Assembly (NCBI GenBank): GCA_001600175.1
Contig: BCJC01000004.1
Span: 1 to 64,000, forward strand
Direction of reading: 5' to 3'
DNA from: Erythrobasidium yunnanense
Taxonomy: Eukaryota; Basidiomycota; Cystobasidiomycetes; Erythrobasidiales; Erythrobasidiaceae
DNA length: 64,000 bases
Numbering within the stretch: position 1 is the stretch's first letter; each line of letters starts with the position of its first letter. This document shows, piece by piece, positions 10,376 to 22,872 of this stretch. The translations under genes were made by a program, and so were the position numbers. Under the pieces are notes generated by a model. That model did not search any database. It worked only from the letters and a program-made list of their open reading frames with translations, and was not told where the DNA came from.

Positions 10376-13300
10376 TCAGCTTTCGCAAATTGCGAGCACT
10401 ACATCGCATATTCTGTCAGGAAAGTTGTGCGAGTAGACGATGAATCATGCACACCTCGTTATCGACTTCGCGTAGCGATCTTTCTGTTCCTGCGATATCC
10501 GATGCGAAGGAAAGCCGTCCTATCAAACAGTATTAGTCTATGGATAGACATAGAGTTTCGATAGGTCATCACTTGTGAGAACAACTCTTTCAACCATATC
10601 CGCGTCTCGTTCGGTAGCCGCCTCGAGAAGGCCAAGAGCAATTCTGCTAGATAGCCGGTATTACTGCGCGGTAGACGGCCACCGACTCCAGCTAGGGTCA
10701 ATCGCAAAGTGCTGCGACCATGCCGTTGTTGTAGCGCCATAAAAAGCTCGGAGGCAGGACTTTCTGACGAGGCCTCGTTTGTCATGGCAGTCTAGGAGCA
10801 TTGGGTTAGCTGTCAAAGTGCAACATATCTAAGGAAGGTAGCTCACTAGCAGCTGTATCGTTTTCTGCAGGGCCACCCGCTCTTGCAAGTCTAACGCTTG
10901 TATCGCCAGCAGGAGTAAGCTTTCGATCAGGTCCGGTAATGTAGTCAGGACCTTAGCAAAGACAACTAGTGCAGACATTGCCCAGTCCATGAAGCTTTGT
11001 ACGATATCTGGGTTCTGTTCCATGACTGTCATAGTCTCCGTCAGCAAAATCCACAGAACTCGATCCACCTTGACGCACCTCCTGCTGGTTGTAGGAACTG
11101 TATACCGGACTGCAGTATACGTCCAACAACCGCTTGCAATGTGGACTGCTCTTGCAGCTGTATCTCCCTCTTTCCCATCCTTGAAAGCACGACTGCTGCT
11201 ATGCTGAGCCAGGTAACTTCGACATCCTGCTCGATCAGATATGACAGGATCTCCGATAGTCTCAGTGTATCCAAAGACAATGGAGTCGCGACGTGCGTAG
11301 AGGTACACGCTTTGAAGAACGTCGCTAGAGCTTGAGCGACTTCGAGATCGCCTCGGAAAGCTGTACTCAAGGCCTTGATGCCTTCGAAGATTTGATTCCG
11401 TAATTGCTCGACCCGAGGATCTGTAGTGATGATCTTGGCCTTTGCTGCTTCGTCCGTCGCTTCAGTCAGACTATCCAAAGAAAGGATTTCATCTTCAGGC
11501 TCGGAAAGCGAGCGCGCGCAGGCAGTAAGAGACGCCAGCTGGAACAAGCATATCTGCTTAGCTTCATCTCTTGATGGACTGCCTAGTGCTGCAGCCAGCT
11601 TGGCTATCGAGTTTTCGACCAAAGTTACGACAGGCGCAACTAGATCATGTGCTGGAAGGGCTTGTATGACTGCGGCTACGCTGCCGAGTACCTTGATGTA
11701 GTCATCGTTCTGACTCAATCACGTAAGCACTTGAATGTTGATGCATGGTCATACGTAACTAAACGCACTGGTATCCGACCCTCCAGATTCCGTACGAGTT
11801 CCGCAAAAGAGGCGACGTGCCCGGTCAATTCGCTCCTACACGAGTCACAGAGAGCTGAAAGCGCCAGAGCGGCTGCTTGGCTCGCGTCTGGCTGCGAAAG
11901 ATTGGCTACTGCAGCTTCGACGGCTGGCAAGATGAAAACCTTGTTCAGCTTGAACCATGGTGCGTACACCTCTGGGTACGAGGCGTCATCAGTGTCTGTC
12001 TCGATTGCGACATTTGTAGGTTAAATTTACCAATGAGACGGAGAATGGAACATCTAAGCCTGGTCTCTGAGCCAGGCGGTATTTGCTGAAGGAAAGGAAG
12101 TAGAGAGCCGGAGAAGAGATGCGGCAGGTGCTCACTTTCCTCCTCAGGAACGGCTTCCTGTACCGAGGAAAGTGCGTAGATTGATGCTTGCAGAGCATTT
12201 GACGAGGATGACCTGGCCGACGAAAGCTCCTGTATCTGCGCATTCACCGAGGCTACCAATCTGCCTAGCATGGCGCTGCGGAGGACATAAAAGCAGTTGA
12301 TGAGGCAATCGCCGACATCGATACAGTATCGACCAAAATTTTGCCGGATGTCTATGCGGAGTATCAGCTTGGGATCTATACAGACTGCTCATGCAATAAT
12401 CTAGACATACCTTTCGGCCACGACCTGTATTCTGACTCCGAGGGATACTCTACTTTTCTGAGCAGCCCGGTGCACAGAGCCTCGAAGACATCCTTGACAG
12501 TCGGCCATCTCGGGTCGCCGAAGCCACTTTCTGTCGCTATTATGCCATTGTCGGCGATTTCTTCCTGGAGATAAGCCCATATTGGAAGGCCGAGATCGCT
12601 GACGGTCTCGTCTTGAGCGTAATAGCCGGGGAAGCAGGTGATCAGAAGCAGCCGCTGAAGAAGGGTGATGGTTCGTAGAGAGGTGAGTTGTTCGATGATC
12701 TTTGTATATGAGTGTTCGAATATTGCGATCGTTAGCTTGAACAGAGCTAGCGTAACTTCGTCAACATCTTCTTCTGCAGGAGACAAGGTCAGCCGAGTGG
12801 GCTCTTGCGTCCCGTTCGCTGGTCTAGTTTCACCTTGTTCGGCATTCGCATACATCGTGCCGACCTCAGGGGATGCGCAAAAGTCCAGTAGAGGGTCGAC
12901 GCGGGTTTCGGTTGCGAATTGCGAGTCTAGGAGGATATCTTCGGTGCATGCGCAGGCCATAACACAGGTATTTGCATTCAGTAGATGGTTTAAAACGAGA
13001 GGGTATAAAGTTGTAAGCAGACTTGACAAGAATCAGCTTGTTGTGAGACGGAATCAAACGGAGAAAAGACCTTACTCTCGATTGAAATCTCGCTTGCTAG
13101 TCCAGCCAGTCAAGCATTTGAGAGCAGCGTTGACTTCATCTGAACTTGCGTTGTTCTCTTGACTGAGTGACTGCCCGATAGTCTCTGCAATTCTGGGTGC
13201 TACATCCGATATAACCTGATCGTACTGAACTCTGGGCGATGGGTCAGACAATATAGTGCAAAGGAAGCAGAGCCGTTACTCACTTCTTGCTACCTATAAG

Positions 13301-14005
13301 ATCTGCGCGCCCTACTTCTTCGATTACGAGCGTGAGTACCTCATAGATGCCAACCCTCGAGCACCCGCTTGCCGACAGTCGCATGATAGTCTCGAGAAGC
13401 CAATTGGGCCATTCTGTAGGTACCAAACGGAATGACAGACTGGTAATAGCGACAGCCAGCTTTCGCAAGACTATACGTTCGCCAGCTACACTCGGTAAAC
13501 CGGGCTGAGGGTATGCTTGCCTCGCGCTTTCACAGAGCCATTTGAGCATTGCATCTTTCAGGCCATTCCAGTGGTCTTTAGGTAAGGTATCCCAGTCTCT
13601 CGCAATCTTTACAGTCAACGTATGCGCGCCGAAGAAGCGAACATTGACGTCCTTTCGTTATATCAGCGGGAGAGTTTGCTTTTGCGATTGCAGGGCGTAC
13701 AGGATCTTGTCCAGAAAGGATCTGACCTCCTAGACTCCAAGCATCAGGAGATTGCTGGGCCGCGAAGAGAGCTTGCTGGAGTTGTTTCTGTTCGGGGAGC
13801 TATGAAGTCGACGATCAGGCTTGATAGTCCATAGGTATCATTTGTCTTCACGAACAGAAGGCGGCGCGCTGCTGGTATCATGCAGTCTATGGATGATCTG
13901 AAGCCGAGATAATCTTTCGTCAGAAACAGGCACGCTGCGACCTTGAAGCGTTGAAGACTAGCGCACTTGTATCACGTCGTTTGCATTGTATGCGGCATCG
14001 TTCAT
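10376..14005 (-). CDS. Importin-13/Kap122-like karyopherin
   Basis: A nuclear transport receptor of the importin-beta superfamily made of HEAT repeats. The N-terminal exons read LPEQKQLQQALFAAQQSPDA, then DVNVRFFGAHTLTVKIARDW, the typical importin-13 opening. The next block contains LRKLAVAITSLSFRLVPTEW, also typical. The C-terminus has TLAGVGGRLPRSNTGYLAEL and DGFPSHRISQEQKDRYAKSI. About 1,000 residues over many short introns are expected. The stop at 10376 and the first coding blocks are convincing. The exact start, an ATG at 14005 joined to the next exon over a roughly 130-bp intron, is tentative. Kap111 (fission yeast) and Kap122/Pdr6 (budding yeast) are the nearest described types. Confidence 0.78.
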
Positions 14006-14159
14006 GCTCGAAGGGAGAAGATAGCAGAAAGGAAAGAAGCGGTTCACGCGTCATAAACAAAACAGTGGAGTTTGGCATCTGTACACAAGGAGGAAGAGGA
14101 GTACATATGGTCATACTACTATTCTCCAAGCTAGCTTATTTCTCCGTGGCCGCTGGTCA

Positions 14160-14597
14160 TTACTCCAGCCGCTCTGCCCTTCCCGCGATGAGTTGCTGCT
14201 CGATACCCTCCTTGTCGATGTGAGATTGCACCTCCTTGATCTTCCCTTGCTCAAATGTATAGGTGACATGCTCTGAGAAGCTCAACCTGTTGCTGCCAGG
14301 CCTGGGATTGGGCTGGAGAGCCCATCGCTCTTTCACCAAGGTCGTCTCGAAATGTATCACGACGGCTAGGCGGTTGTCTCCTTCGTATTCCACCTTCTGC
14401 ACGTTGAAATTGAGATCCTTGAATGCTTGTTGATCTTCCAGCAGCATCTGCTCGTACTGCTGCCGGGTCACCGGCTTGCCATTGTACGAGACCTCATTCT
14501 GCACGAACTGTGCCAGACCATCCTTCTCTACTCGTCCACTTTCATTGAGAGCGCTGATGTACCGTGCATACTGCACTTTCAGGTCAAGGTTAACCAT
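14160..14597 (-). CDS. SnoaL/NTF2-like fold protein
   Basis: A single-exon, 145-residue protein starting MVNLDLKVQYARYISALNES. Its length, the N-terminal helices, and the pattern LAVVIHFETT followed by SFSEHVTYTFEQGKIKEVQS fit the cone-shaped NTF2-like fold of SnoaL-like proteins. Members range from polyketide cyclases to proteins of unknown role, so the fold does not reveal a substrate. The TYTFEQGKIKEV strand pair is the most diagnostic part. It lies between two minus-strand genes with under 160 bp on either side. Confidence 0.7.
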   Translation of the reverse strand: MVNLDLKVQYARYISALNESGRVEKDGLAQFVQNEVSYNGKPVTRQQYEQMLLEDQQAFKDLNFNVQKVEYEGDNRLAVVIHFETTLVKERWALQPNPRPGSNRLSFSEHVTYTFEQGKIKEVQSHIDKEGIEQQLIAGRAERLE

Positions 14598-14684
14598 GAA
14601 AGAATTCGCTTGGAGAAAGGCAAGTCACGTTGCGGGACAAGAGCAGAATAGCAACAACATCGCACAAAAGACCGCTACATACTA

Positions 14685-17363
14685 CTACTTGCTGCTCTTC
14701 TGCTTCTTCTTACTGCTGTCTGTGGACCTCATGAGCTTGGAGAACGCGTCCTTTCCTACTTTCGCTTGCGCTTTACCCATCTTCTCTTTGAGCAGCGAGC
14801 CATTCGAAGACGTCGAAGATCCTGCCCGGTCTGCCCTACTCTTCTTGGCCTTCTTCTTCGGTGGATCCTCTTCATCTTCCAGCTTAAGTACCTTCTTATC
14901 AGGTTTGCAGTCGAACTCCAGGAGATCTTGCGATGACATCGAAAGGTCAATGACAGTATCTGCAGTATATAGTCAGAAGCTTACCGTTTGCAAGTCTGTA
15001 GAACACATACCTCGCTTATCGATGCAGCCTGTAACATGCTTGTTATATGCATCATTCTCGAATGGGAACGTTCGAAAGCACACAGAGCAGGGCGCCGCTT
15101 CCAAAAAGATTTCCTCGAAACCATCGTCCCCATTTTCAGGCTCGGAGTCGTCAAGTAAAGTAAGGTCGATTGGCAGATCAGACTTTGCTTCTGTTTTGAC
15201 TTTGCTTGATCCAGCTTGTGCAGTAGCTGAAGTGGCCCACTAAATTGTGAATCGCATCAATAAACTGTTCGTCAGGACCCACGATGAAGGCTACCTTGTG
15301 AAGACCCGTCTTCTTCCTCGATGCATCCTCGCTGTCATCCGTCAGGTTCGATACCTTCAAGCCCATCAATCGGAGTCGCATCTCTCTGCCTTTGCCTTTG
15401 ATAGGCTTTCCTTCGTCGTATGCTTTTGCTCGAGTTATTACTTCTTGGTCCAGCATCTGTTTGCCATACTTGTAGAGCTGTTCAGCGGTGGAGTAGGTGA
15501 CTCCGTCTATCGTTTTCGAGCGCGAGAGGACTTCGTATGATTCGAGTTTGAGCTTTCTGTAAGTCGAAAGCATCAGTATCGTCTGACAGCTGTCCAGAAG
15601 GGGCCGAAGGAAGGCTTACAAAGTCAATGTCCTGCCAGAATACTTGAGCCTTGCAAGATCTTCGCCTAAACTGTCCGCAATCTCCTTAAGCTTGTTATCC
15701 AGATCAACAGGCTTGTAGATGGTTGAGAACGTAGTTTCATGTCCGACTCCTCTTCGGTCCTCTCGCTTGCCCTTCTCGACGTGGTTTCCCGCTATTCCCA
15801 AATAGCTCCGCAACAGCCAGGTACTGCCGTTCTCGCCCTTCGCTAGGATAAGCTTGCCGCGGAGAGTATAGATGTCTTTGCACTTGAGTACGCCTAGGGC
15901 TTCTAGCCATCTTTCAGTAACTCGCCCGATCTGAAGGAGTTATAAGTAGTGGTCAGTAAGAGACGTTCATCCTAGCATAAAGGTGCTCACGTACTCCAGG
16001 GATCTTCCTGACAGACAGCTCTTGCATGAAATCCTTGCATGCTTGGGCATGCGGCTCGATCTATTAGTGGAGAGAGTTCGAAAATTGCCTTATACGCAGA
16101 GAGCCGCAAGGAAGGGACCCACAATGCATTGCCCGTCGGGCTTGTTAACATCCGCAGCTATCTTGGCCAGCATAGTGTTCGGTCCGCATCCAGCAGAAAC
16201 TGTCAGACCTGTTTCGCGCTTGACTTCTTCCCGCATCTGAGCTACAGCTTCTGTTGGTGATAGGCCTGTCTTTTGTATGTAGGGCGTGAGGTTCATATAG
16301 GCTTCATCGAGCGAGGCAGGCGAGAAGTTTGGATCTAAAAGAAGACAGAAGGTTTAGCCAAATGGTACAGATGACAAAGTATTCGGCTGACCATAGCGCG
16401 CCAGGACAGCCATTACTTTGGCAGAAGCAGCAGAGTATTTGGTAAAGTCGGGCTTAACGAAGATGAGATGTGGACAAAGTTTCTTTGCTATATAGCCAGG
16501 CATGGCAGAGCGCTAATAACACAAGAAGGATTGTGTCAGCAGGCTATTGCGAGCCAATTAGGATTGCTGACTGACGCATCCAAATTTCCTTGCTTCGTAG
16601 CTGGCAGTGGTAAGTACCCCTTCTCCGACTCCGAAAGCTTTACCTCTTAACGATGGGTCATCCAGTTCTTCGACAGAAGCGTAGAAGGCATCGCAGTCTA
16701 CGACTACGATAGACTGAGACAAGTCGCGTTTGGATTCTTGGTCTGCGAGGATTCTGTCTGCTTTCTTTTCCTGGTTTTGACGCGGAGGTCAGTGAATGTT
16801 TGACAATGAAAAGATACGTTGGTGAAACATGTACCTCTGCTCGAAGATCACCTCCTCGCTGAGCCATCTCTTGTTCGAGATTACGCAACGACGCTTCAAT
16901 TTGCACTGTGAGCTGTTCATCTTTGCGCTCTTCATTCTTATAGTAGTGTCCCCCTTTGCTCTGGGAGCAAACAGTCAGGTTTACATCTCAGACTGAGAAT
17001 GCAAGATGTCGTACAGATTGATAGATGATCTGCCTAACCTCCTCCGGGCTGGAAGCTCAGCATCAGAACGACTGCGATGTTATAATCAGGTAGATTCACT
17101 GCCTACTTTCGTTTCAGCCCAGCTTTGCCAGTGGATGGTCCAGCTAATCTATGAAGGAGGCTCTCTGCTGGCGGATGAGCACCCTTGCGCTTGAGCGTGT
17201 CTCCATTCTTTGCTACTGTAGCATCAGGTTTGGTATCTTCGTTCTCCTGATCCACTGCGCGTTGTTTGCCCTTGTCGAGTGTGGGATTTCTCGAGGCTGA
17301 TGTCTCGCTGACGATTCGCGTTTTGGGAGGGCTGAAGCCGGATGGATACCTAGCAGTAGACAT
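14685..17363 (-). CDS. DNA polymerase kappa (DinB, Y-family)
   Basis: A translesion DNA polymerase. The first exon (from 17363, [10 protein letters not shown]) is a disordered basic leader. Next comes an N-clasp segment with [20 protein letters not shown]. The catalytic core shows [15 protein letters not shown] (metal site), [38 protein letters not shown] (second metal site) and [20 protein letters not shown]. The little-finger region has [15 protein letters not shown] and [13 protein letters not shown]. Towards the end is a C2HC module, [19 protein letters not shown] then TGC, resembling the ubiquitin-binding UBZ finger of Pol kappa. The tail is Lys-rich (PKKKAKKSR, a likely nuclear signal) and ends at 14685. 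About ten short introns are implied. It is divergent from GID9, with 131 bp between the starts. Confidence 0.88.
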
Positions 17364-17494
17364 GATGTGGACGTTGTGGTAGGATGAGCATGCTTGTGTG
17401 GCTTCTCCAGACTAGATTCTGTGAAATTGGACCGGACGAAAGACGCGTTTCCTGGACTTTGACGAACTCAATAATCAAGTGGGCGAGCGTCAAG

Positions 17495-18792
17495 ATGGCT
17501 TCTACTAGTATGCTCTCTGCAGACAGCATGCTTCAGCTCGAGCAGTCATTTCTACGAGTCCCCGTTGAAGGGATGCGGCGAGTGCACAAGAGCAGCAAAG
17601 TAGAGAAGGAGATGGCAACGATACAGACAGCAGTCACAGTCAACGTTAAAGGACGGAGTAAAGAGGACACACTCAAGATGCTGGATGCAGCCATCAACAA
17701 GATGCAGGGAGTGAAGCGTAAGGTGGGTCTCACAACATAAGGGATGATAGTTGCATCAAGCTGATACTCCATCATGATGTGATGTGGTTCCAGCTCCTCG
17801 ACGCCGACTCTTCTCAGCGCAGTCTAGTCTCCTCGTCGTCATACCGGATAGGGCATCTGCAATCACTCGAGAGTGTCAGTGCTGTTGGAGGGATAGGGGA
17901 TAGCCGGTACAGAGGATGGGCCAACACTCGCTTGGACAGACACATCCTCGACTATTTACTGAGAAGGGGATATGCAGAGACAGCGAAGAAGATGGTGGAG
18001 GGAGACCACTCACTAAGTGCACTGTCAGACGTCGAAGTAGGGCTATTCACAGAACTCGACACAATCACAGCAGCATTACAGAAGGGAACAGCAACACAAG
18101 CATTGGTATGGTGTAAGGACAATTCAGCAGCATTGAAGAAGGGAAAATCAACACTCGAATTCGACCTTCGGTTTCAAGAGTTTATACAGCTGGCAAGACA
18201 GGCGAAGAGACACGAAGCAATAGCATACTGCAGGAAACATCTAGTCCCATCAGCAACAGCGACTGCATCAGGATCAGCACGCATAAGATCGGCAATGGCT
18301 TTACTCGCGTTTGGACCAGATACAACATGCCCGCCATACAGAGCAATGTACGATGTATCACGCTGGAACATCCTAGCAGACACATTCAGACGCGCTTTTC
18401 TATCCTTCTACGCCCTTCCTCCACTCCCTCTCCTCAATCTGTCGATCTGGGCAGGACTAGCAGGCTTGAAGCTACCAGCCTGCGCCTCCTCATCCGACAA
18501 AGAACACAATACAGACTGTCCGACGTGTGTCTCATCCGGACTAGGGCATTTTGCAACACTGGCCCATCAGCCCCAAGTACCGATGGGACATCACGTCAAT
18601 TCAGTCATTGTATGCAAGATCACGGGAAAAGTTTTAGCAGGAGAGGACACAGCGTATGCACTACCCAATGGCAATGTGTACAGCGGGGAAGCATTGGAAG
18701 AACTCGCAAAGAAGGGCAATGGATCCATACAAGATCCTCGCTCGGATACGACATATGAGTGGAGGGACCTCAAGAAGGTGTACATCACGTAA
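17495..18792 (+). CDS. FYV10: GID/CTLH ubiquitin ligase subunit GID9 (FYV10, MAEA)
   Basis: A catalytic-module subunit of the GID/CTLH E3 ligase that degrades gluconeogenic enzymes. Two exons, 17495-17722 and 17794-18792, join in phase 0 to 408 residues, the normal length. Order of parts: an N-terminal coiled region, a LisH motif near residue 125 (RLDRHILDYLLRRGYAETAK), a CTLH region (VGLFTELDTITAALQKG through QEFIQLARQAKRHEAIAYCR), and a C-terminal degenerate RING with CPTC, HHVNSVIVCKITG and YSGEALEELAKK. The ATG at 17495 is preferred over 17384, because the earlier ATG adds residues with no family counterpart and reaches into the shared promoter with Pol kappa. Confidence 0.88.
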
Positions 18793-19008
18793 TACCGAAG
18801 GATTGAGATCGTTTGTAGGTGGAATTGCGAAGATCTGCAGTGCTTTTGATCAGTCGATGTTGTCGTTCATATCAGCCTTAGCAAGATGTAGCTGCCTGTC
18901 AAGCGAGAATTACTGTATCATTCATTGATATCATAAATGTATTGATCTATGAAACTCCCTCGCTGTTTCAGCATTCTATACTTGCGTGACCTCTTGTCTT
19001 TACGACAA

Positions 19009-21669
19009 ATGGATATCGATACCACACCTAGCCGGAGGCTGCATCAACAGAATGCAGGTCGGCAATCACCACAGAAGAATGCTACAGGCTCTCCTTCTAA
19101 GCGCATCAAGCTGGAAGACGACGCGACGACTCCCATGACGATGCAGCCTCAGCCTTTACCTCTGCCCTTAGAACTGCTCACTTTAGCTACGCGTTATGTG
19201 TACGCTGCTCATTCACTTACCTTCAAGCTAGCCAAGCGTCCTGCTTGTCCTCCCTCTCTGTCCGAATCAGCATCACCCAACAAGCATGACTATCAAGCTT
19301 ACGAGAAAGACCAGCTGGAACAAGCAGACTTGCTCAGTATCTATAGGAGATACATAGCTGCTGCTATTACCGCGCTGAGATATGTCACGAGTGCTGGGAC
19401 TGGAGGATCAGATGGAGTTGGAGATGCAAGGATCGACCTACATGCAAAAGCTATGCTGGCGGAACTGCTTATACGAGAGACGAAGGAGACGAGCGAAGCA
19501 GAAGCCCTGCTGTCCAAAGGGGTGCGTGGCACACGCACGGGTAGAAAGCCTATGATACACTAACAGTGCAATCTGGACAGTCTGCAGCAGCAGCAAAGGT
19601 GAGGCATCCAAGACTAGCAGCTCGGATATGCGATGCTGACCTACTTCCCAGCACGACGCCCTCCTTCACCATCGATATCACTTCATTTCCCTTCAGATAG
19701 AGCTAGCCCTGTCAAGCGGTAATATTAAGTACGCCAAAACGACGTGTCGTAAAGCTATTCAGCAAGTATCGCAATCGCATATTCCCTTTCCTCTCTGGCA
19801 CTATCGACTCCTGTTCGTCCATATCGACATCTGCGAGAACTATGAGAAGGATCACAATGCGACAATGGTAGCTCTGCAGGAGCTTCAAGCATTTGCTACA
19901 GCGAGAGGGGATGCTATGATGGAATGGATCGTCAAATTGCAGATGGCAAGAATAGCAATCCTGAAAGGCGATGAAGCGCTTTCTGCAAAGCTCGTCAGGG
20001 AGCTATTGCATGCTACTGGATACAGACTCAGCTTGACGAATGCCGAGCTGGAGGAAGCGGAGAGGCAGCAACAGTCATCGCAAGGCCAAGCCAAGCCGAA
20101 CCCTCTGGCGGTATTCAGCGTAGACCCAGGTCGAACGAACATCCAGCTTCCGAAACCCGTCATACTCCACTTTGTGATTCTGCTCTGTATCTGGCAAGGA
20201 CATGTCGGCGAAATGAAGGCTGCTAAATCCAATCTCAAAAAAGTGCATGCTCTGCTAGACGAGCCGGAATCAATCCCTGGTGAGCTAGAAGGCTGGATAC
20301 AGGTATATACCGATACGTCAACCGTCAAGAAAGCGAATGCTGACATATTGTGGTCTCTGCAGATCCCAGTCAACTCGGCCACGGCAAGCTCGAACAATCC
20401 TTCTGTCCTGTGTCTTGCCGTTCTCCCACGCCAGCTCTTCTACAACTATACCTTTCTAATAACGACCATCGTCCAGCTCGAGCCTTCGGGTGTCGATCCA
20501 AAGTGCATGATCTATGCACTACACGGGTTGACAAGCTTGCAGGGCCAAGTAGCAGGGACAGATAAATATGGCTTTCCGCCTACATTCAGCTTGGGGGAGG
20601 TGGAGAGTCGGATGAGTGGATTCGTAAGAATTATGACGGATCTGAGTCTGTATCATACGGAACTCTTGCTCATGCGCTCGAAGTTCGGAGAGGCAGAAAG
20701 GGTGAGTGGAAATCTGATCTTCGACACTAATGGTCGCGGTCGCTGATGAGTCTGTCTAGAGCATCTTGGAACTGGTCAACCTGACGCGCAGTCACAACCT
20801 ATGGGATGCCTATGCATCTCGGATATGCCTTCTTCGGGGCGTCTACTATCATGCCTTGAGTAACATGGACGAAGCTATTCGCTGCTACACCGTAGCTTGG
20901 CAAAAGTCGTCAAACCGCAGTCAGATCAGCATAGTATCTCGGGCATCTATCTTCTTCATCCGCCTCGGTCAAGGCAAGATCGTCAACTTATCAAGCTCGT
21001 CACTCGGCAAGCGGAGGCCGTCGTCCGTCAAGATGCTGGAAAGGCCAGATGTGGAGCCGGAGCAGGAAGATCTAGAAGCTTTCGCAAAAGGCATAATGAA
21101 GGACTGCGCAGACTCGGCACCCAGTATGCAGATGCTTGGCATGATAATCGATGCCCTGACTATCGGCGAGATCGTCAAAGCCAAGTAGGTTACGCCTTTC
21201 CAGCGCTGCTCTGTGGATTCAAGTGCTGATGCTTTATAATCGCAGAACCACCTTGACTGCCGCACTCAGCATCGCCAACGAGAGCAATTGTCAGTTCATC
21301 AAGCCTCTCATCCTTTCACTGCTCTCATGCTATTTCTTGTACACCCGTAACGAACAAGCTGGAAAGATGCTTCTTTCAGCTCACAAGATATGTCGGTCAA
21401 TGGGAGGCTTGGAAAATGATAAGAGGGATAAAGACGGTAATCGAATCATTGGGCCAGAGATAGTAGGACTCGCTAGGCTAGGTCTGTGGACGGGAAAGCA
21501 GCTGCTGGGTATGTTCAAATTCTCGTTCTGAGGACGATACACTGAGTTTGCTGTATTAGAACTATACAAAGCCAGCGGCGACAAAGACGCTTGCAAGAGA
21601 CAGATACGCTACAATGGTGTGCATTCAGATGCGTTGGAGAAGCAGGACAGGATGCTGCAGACTTCTTAG
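19009..21669 (+). CDS. SCC4: Cohesin loader subunit MAU2/SCC4
   Basis: A TPR superhelix protein that partners Scc2/NIPBL to load cohesin on chromatin. It starts MDIDTTPSRRLHQQN at 19009, with a Ser/Lys-rich leader holding a probable nuclear signal (SPSKRIKLEDD). Helical repeats follow: LLTLATRYVYAAHSLTFKLA, ALQELQAFATARGDAMMEW, and a cohesin-loader block LPKPVILHFVILLCIWQGHV. Later repeats include RICLLRGVYYHALSNMDEAI and SCYFLYTRNEQAGKMLLSAH. The last exon, after an intron near 21509-21556, ends DALEKQDRMLQTS at 21669. Six or more exons are needed, and several inner joins (19530-19870, 20720-20765) are approximate. Fission yeast Ssl3 is the equivalent. Confidence 0.75.
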
Positions 21670-21977
21670 ACCTTTACTACGCTCAAGTAGGCACCTCTCA
21701 GATATCTCCAAAACGGGATCGAGGAAATGCAGAACTTATCATGTCTGGGTTATATCGAAAGCGAGGTTTCGCACCATTTGCAAACAGCGTGTGCTCAAAT
21801 GCGTTTGCTTTCTCAGTGTTTTGATTAAGACGATACAGTGTGCTTACAACAAAAGCGTAAGTGATTCCAGGAGTCCCGAAATACAGCGCAGAGAAATTGT
21901 GCATGAATGCGGTAGCCAATGCAACGAGACCAGGAGAGAGACCGTGCACGCGTCGCTGCTCAACGGCAAAAGGCTAT

Positions 21978-22463
21978 TCACCACGCTCGATAGGTACTTT
22001 GGGTCCACGTAGCCGATCTTGGCGCGTAGTAGTCGTCATCATAATACTGTCGGCGAGGAGCATCAACGTAGACTGTACGTGCTCTTGGAGCTGGTCGGTA
22101 GAACGACGGACGTGCAGGAAGAGAAGGTCGTAGTTCCCATCTGGACTCGAACCGTCGCGGCTCCCTACTGTCGTACCTTCTGTCTGAGCCTCTATCGTGG
22201 TAATCTCGATGTCTGTGGGTCCCGTACTCTCGTCGATGATTGTGATGTTCAGGCTGTCGTCCTGTGCGAGGTCGGTGGGACGCCTCGCGCAAGTCCACGA
22301 CTGCCCCTCCAAGCGCGTCCAAGCCTTTGTAAAGGTCGTAGCCTGACTTCGCCTGCTCTTTGAAAGACCTTGAGCGTTTCAGTTGTGTGCTAGCTTTTCT
22401 GACGTTATTGGCGCTCTTGGCTGCTGCTAGGAGAGGTCGAACACTTCTGTATAGAGACGCCAT
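21978..22463 (-). CDS. Basic orphan protein A (Arg/Tyr/His-rich)
   Basis: No known family. This intronless gene encodes 161 residues starting MASLYRSVRPLLAAAKSA. Residues 1-60 form a likely amphipathic helix region including SFKEQAKSGYDLYKGLDAL. The rest is disordered and very rich in Arg, His and Tyr (RREYGTHRHRDYHDRGS; YYDDDYYAPRS). Its helix segment resembles that of the orphan at 30510 (FEQGKGAYKLYK followed by LDA and an Arg-rich tail), so I treat it as a family member. It lies head-to-tail with orphan B. Because the composition is biased, some of the similarity could be convergent. Confidence 0.6.
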   Translation of the reverse strand: MASLYRSVRPLLAAAKSANNVRKASTQLKRSRSFKEQAKSGYDLYKGLDALGGAVVDLREASHRPRTGRQPEHHNHRREYGTHRHRDYHDRGSDRRYDSREPRRFESRWELRPSLPARPSFYRPAPRARTVYVDAPRRQYYDDDYYAPRSATWTQSTYRAW

Positions 22464-22872
22464 GTTGTGCTTTTTCACCTGTTGTTGGTTGGTCCAAAAC
22501 GACAGATGCTTGCTGCAAGCTGACCTAGAGGACACTATGTCTGGGCTGTGCTTTTGCGTCACGGTCATGTGGACCCGTCCTTTGTCTTCATCCTCGCACG
22601 ATGAGTGAGTCAAGCCTACTCCGACATGATGTTCAGAGCTGGTCATCTTGAAAGTCTTCAGAGCGTTCCATAATAGAGCACAGACCGGATAGAACGTATG
22701 CATAGAAAACGTGATGGCACTAGCCACGTAATCGAGCAACTCAAGACAGAGTATTGTGTGGCTAGAGACAGTAGCAGTCAGATAGATCAAGCTTCGTCTC
22801 GTCGGACGAAGCCTTGCGATGATCGATGGGAATGTCTAGGACCGCTGCCTTTACATGGCAGCTTGTGTCCCG
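22464..22872. other. Intergenic region between orphan genes A and B
   Basis: This 409-bp stretch is the upstream region of orphan A. It contains a perfect 8-bp inverted repeat, listed separately. No credible exon was seen on either strand. Confidence 0.4.
22791..22812. promoter_or_regulatory. Perfect short hairpin, GCTTCGTC arms
   Basis: GCTTCGTC at 22791-22798 and GACGAAGC at 22805-22812 are exact inverted copies around a 6-base loop. It sits between orphan genes A and B, downstream of the B stop codon and upstream of A. It could be an mRNA 3' end structure or a palindromic protein-binding site. A dyad of this size can also occur by chance. Confidence 0.35.

Noticed and set aside
14476-15243. 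255-codon plus-strand frame with a hydrophobic stretch
   Set aside because: It runs antisense over the Pol kappa C-terminal exons, whose UBZ-like motif and basic tail are clearly coding on the minus strand.
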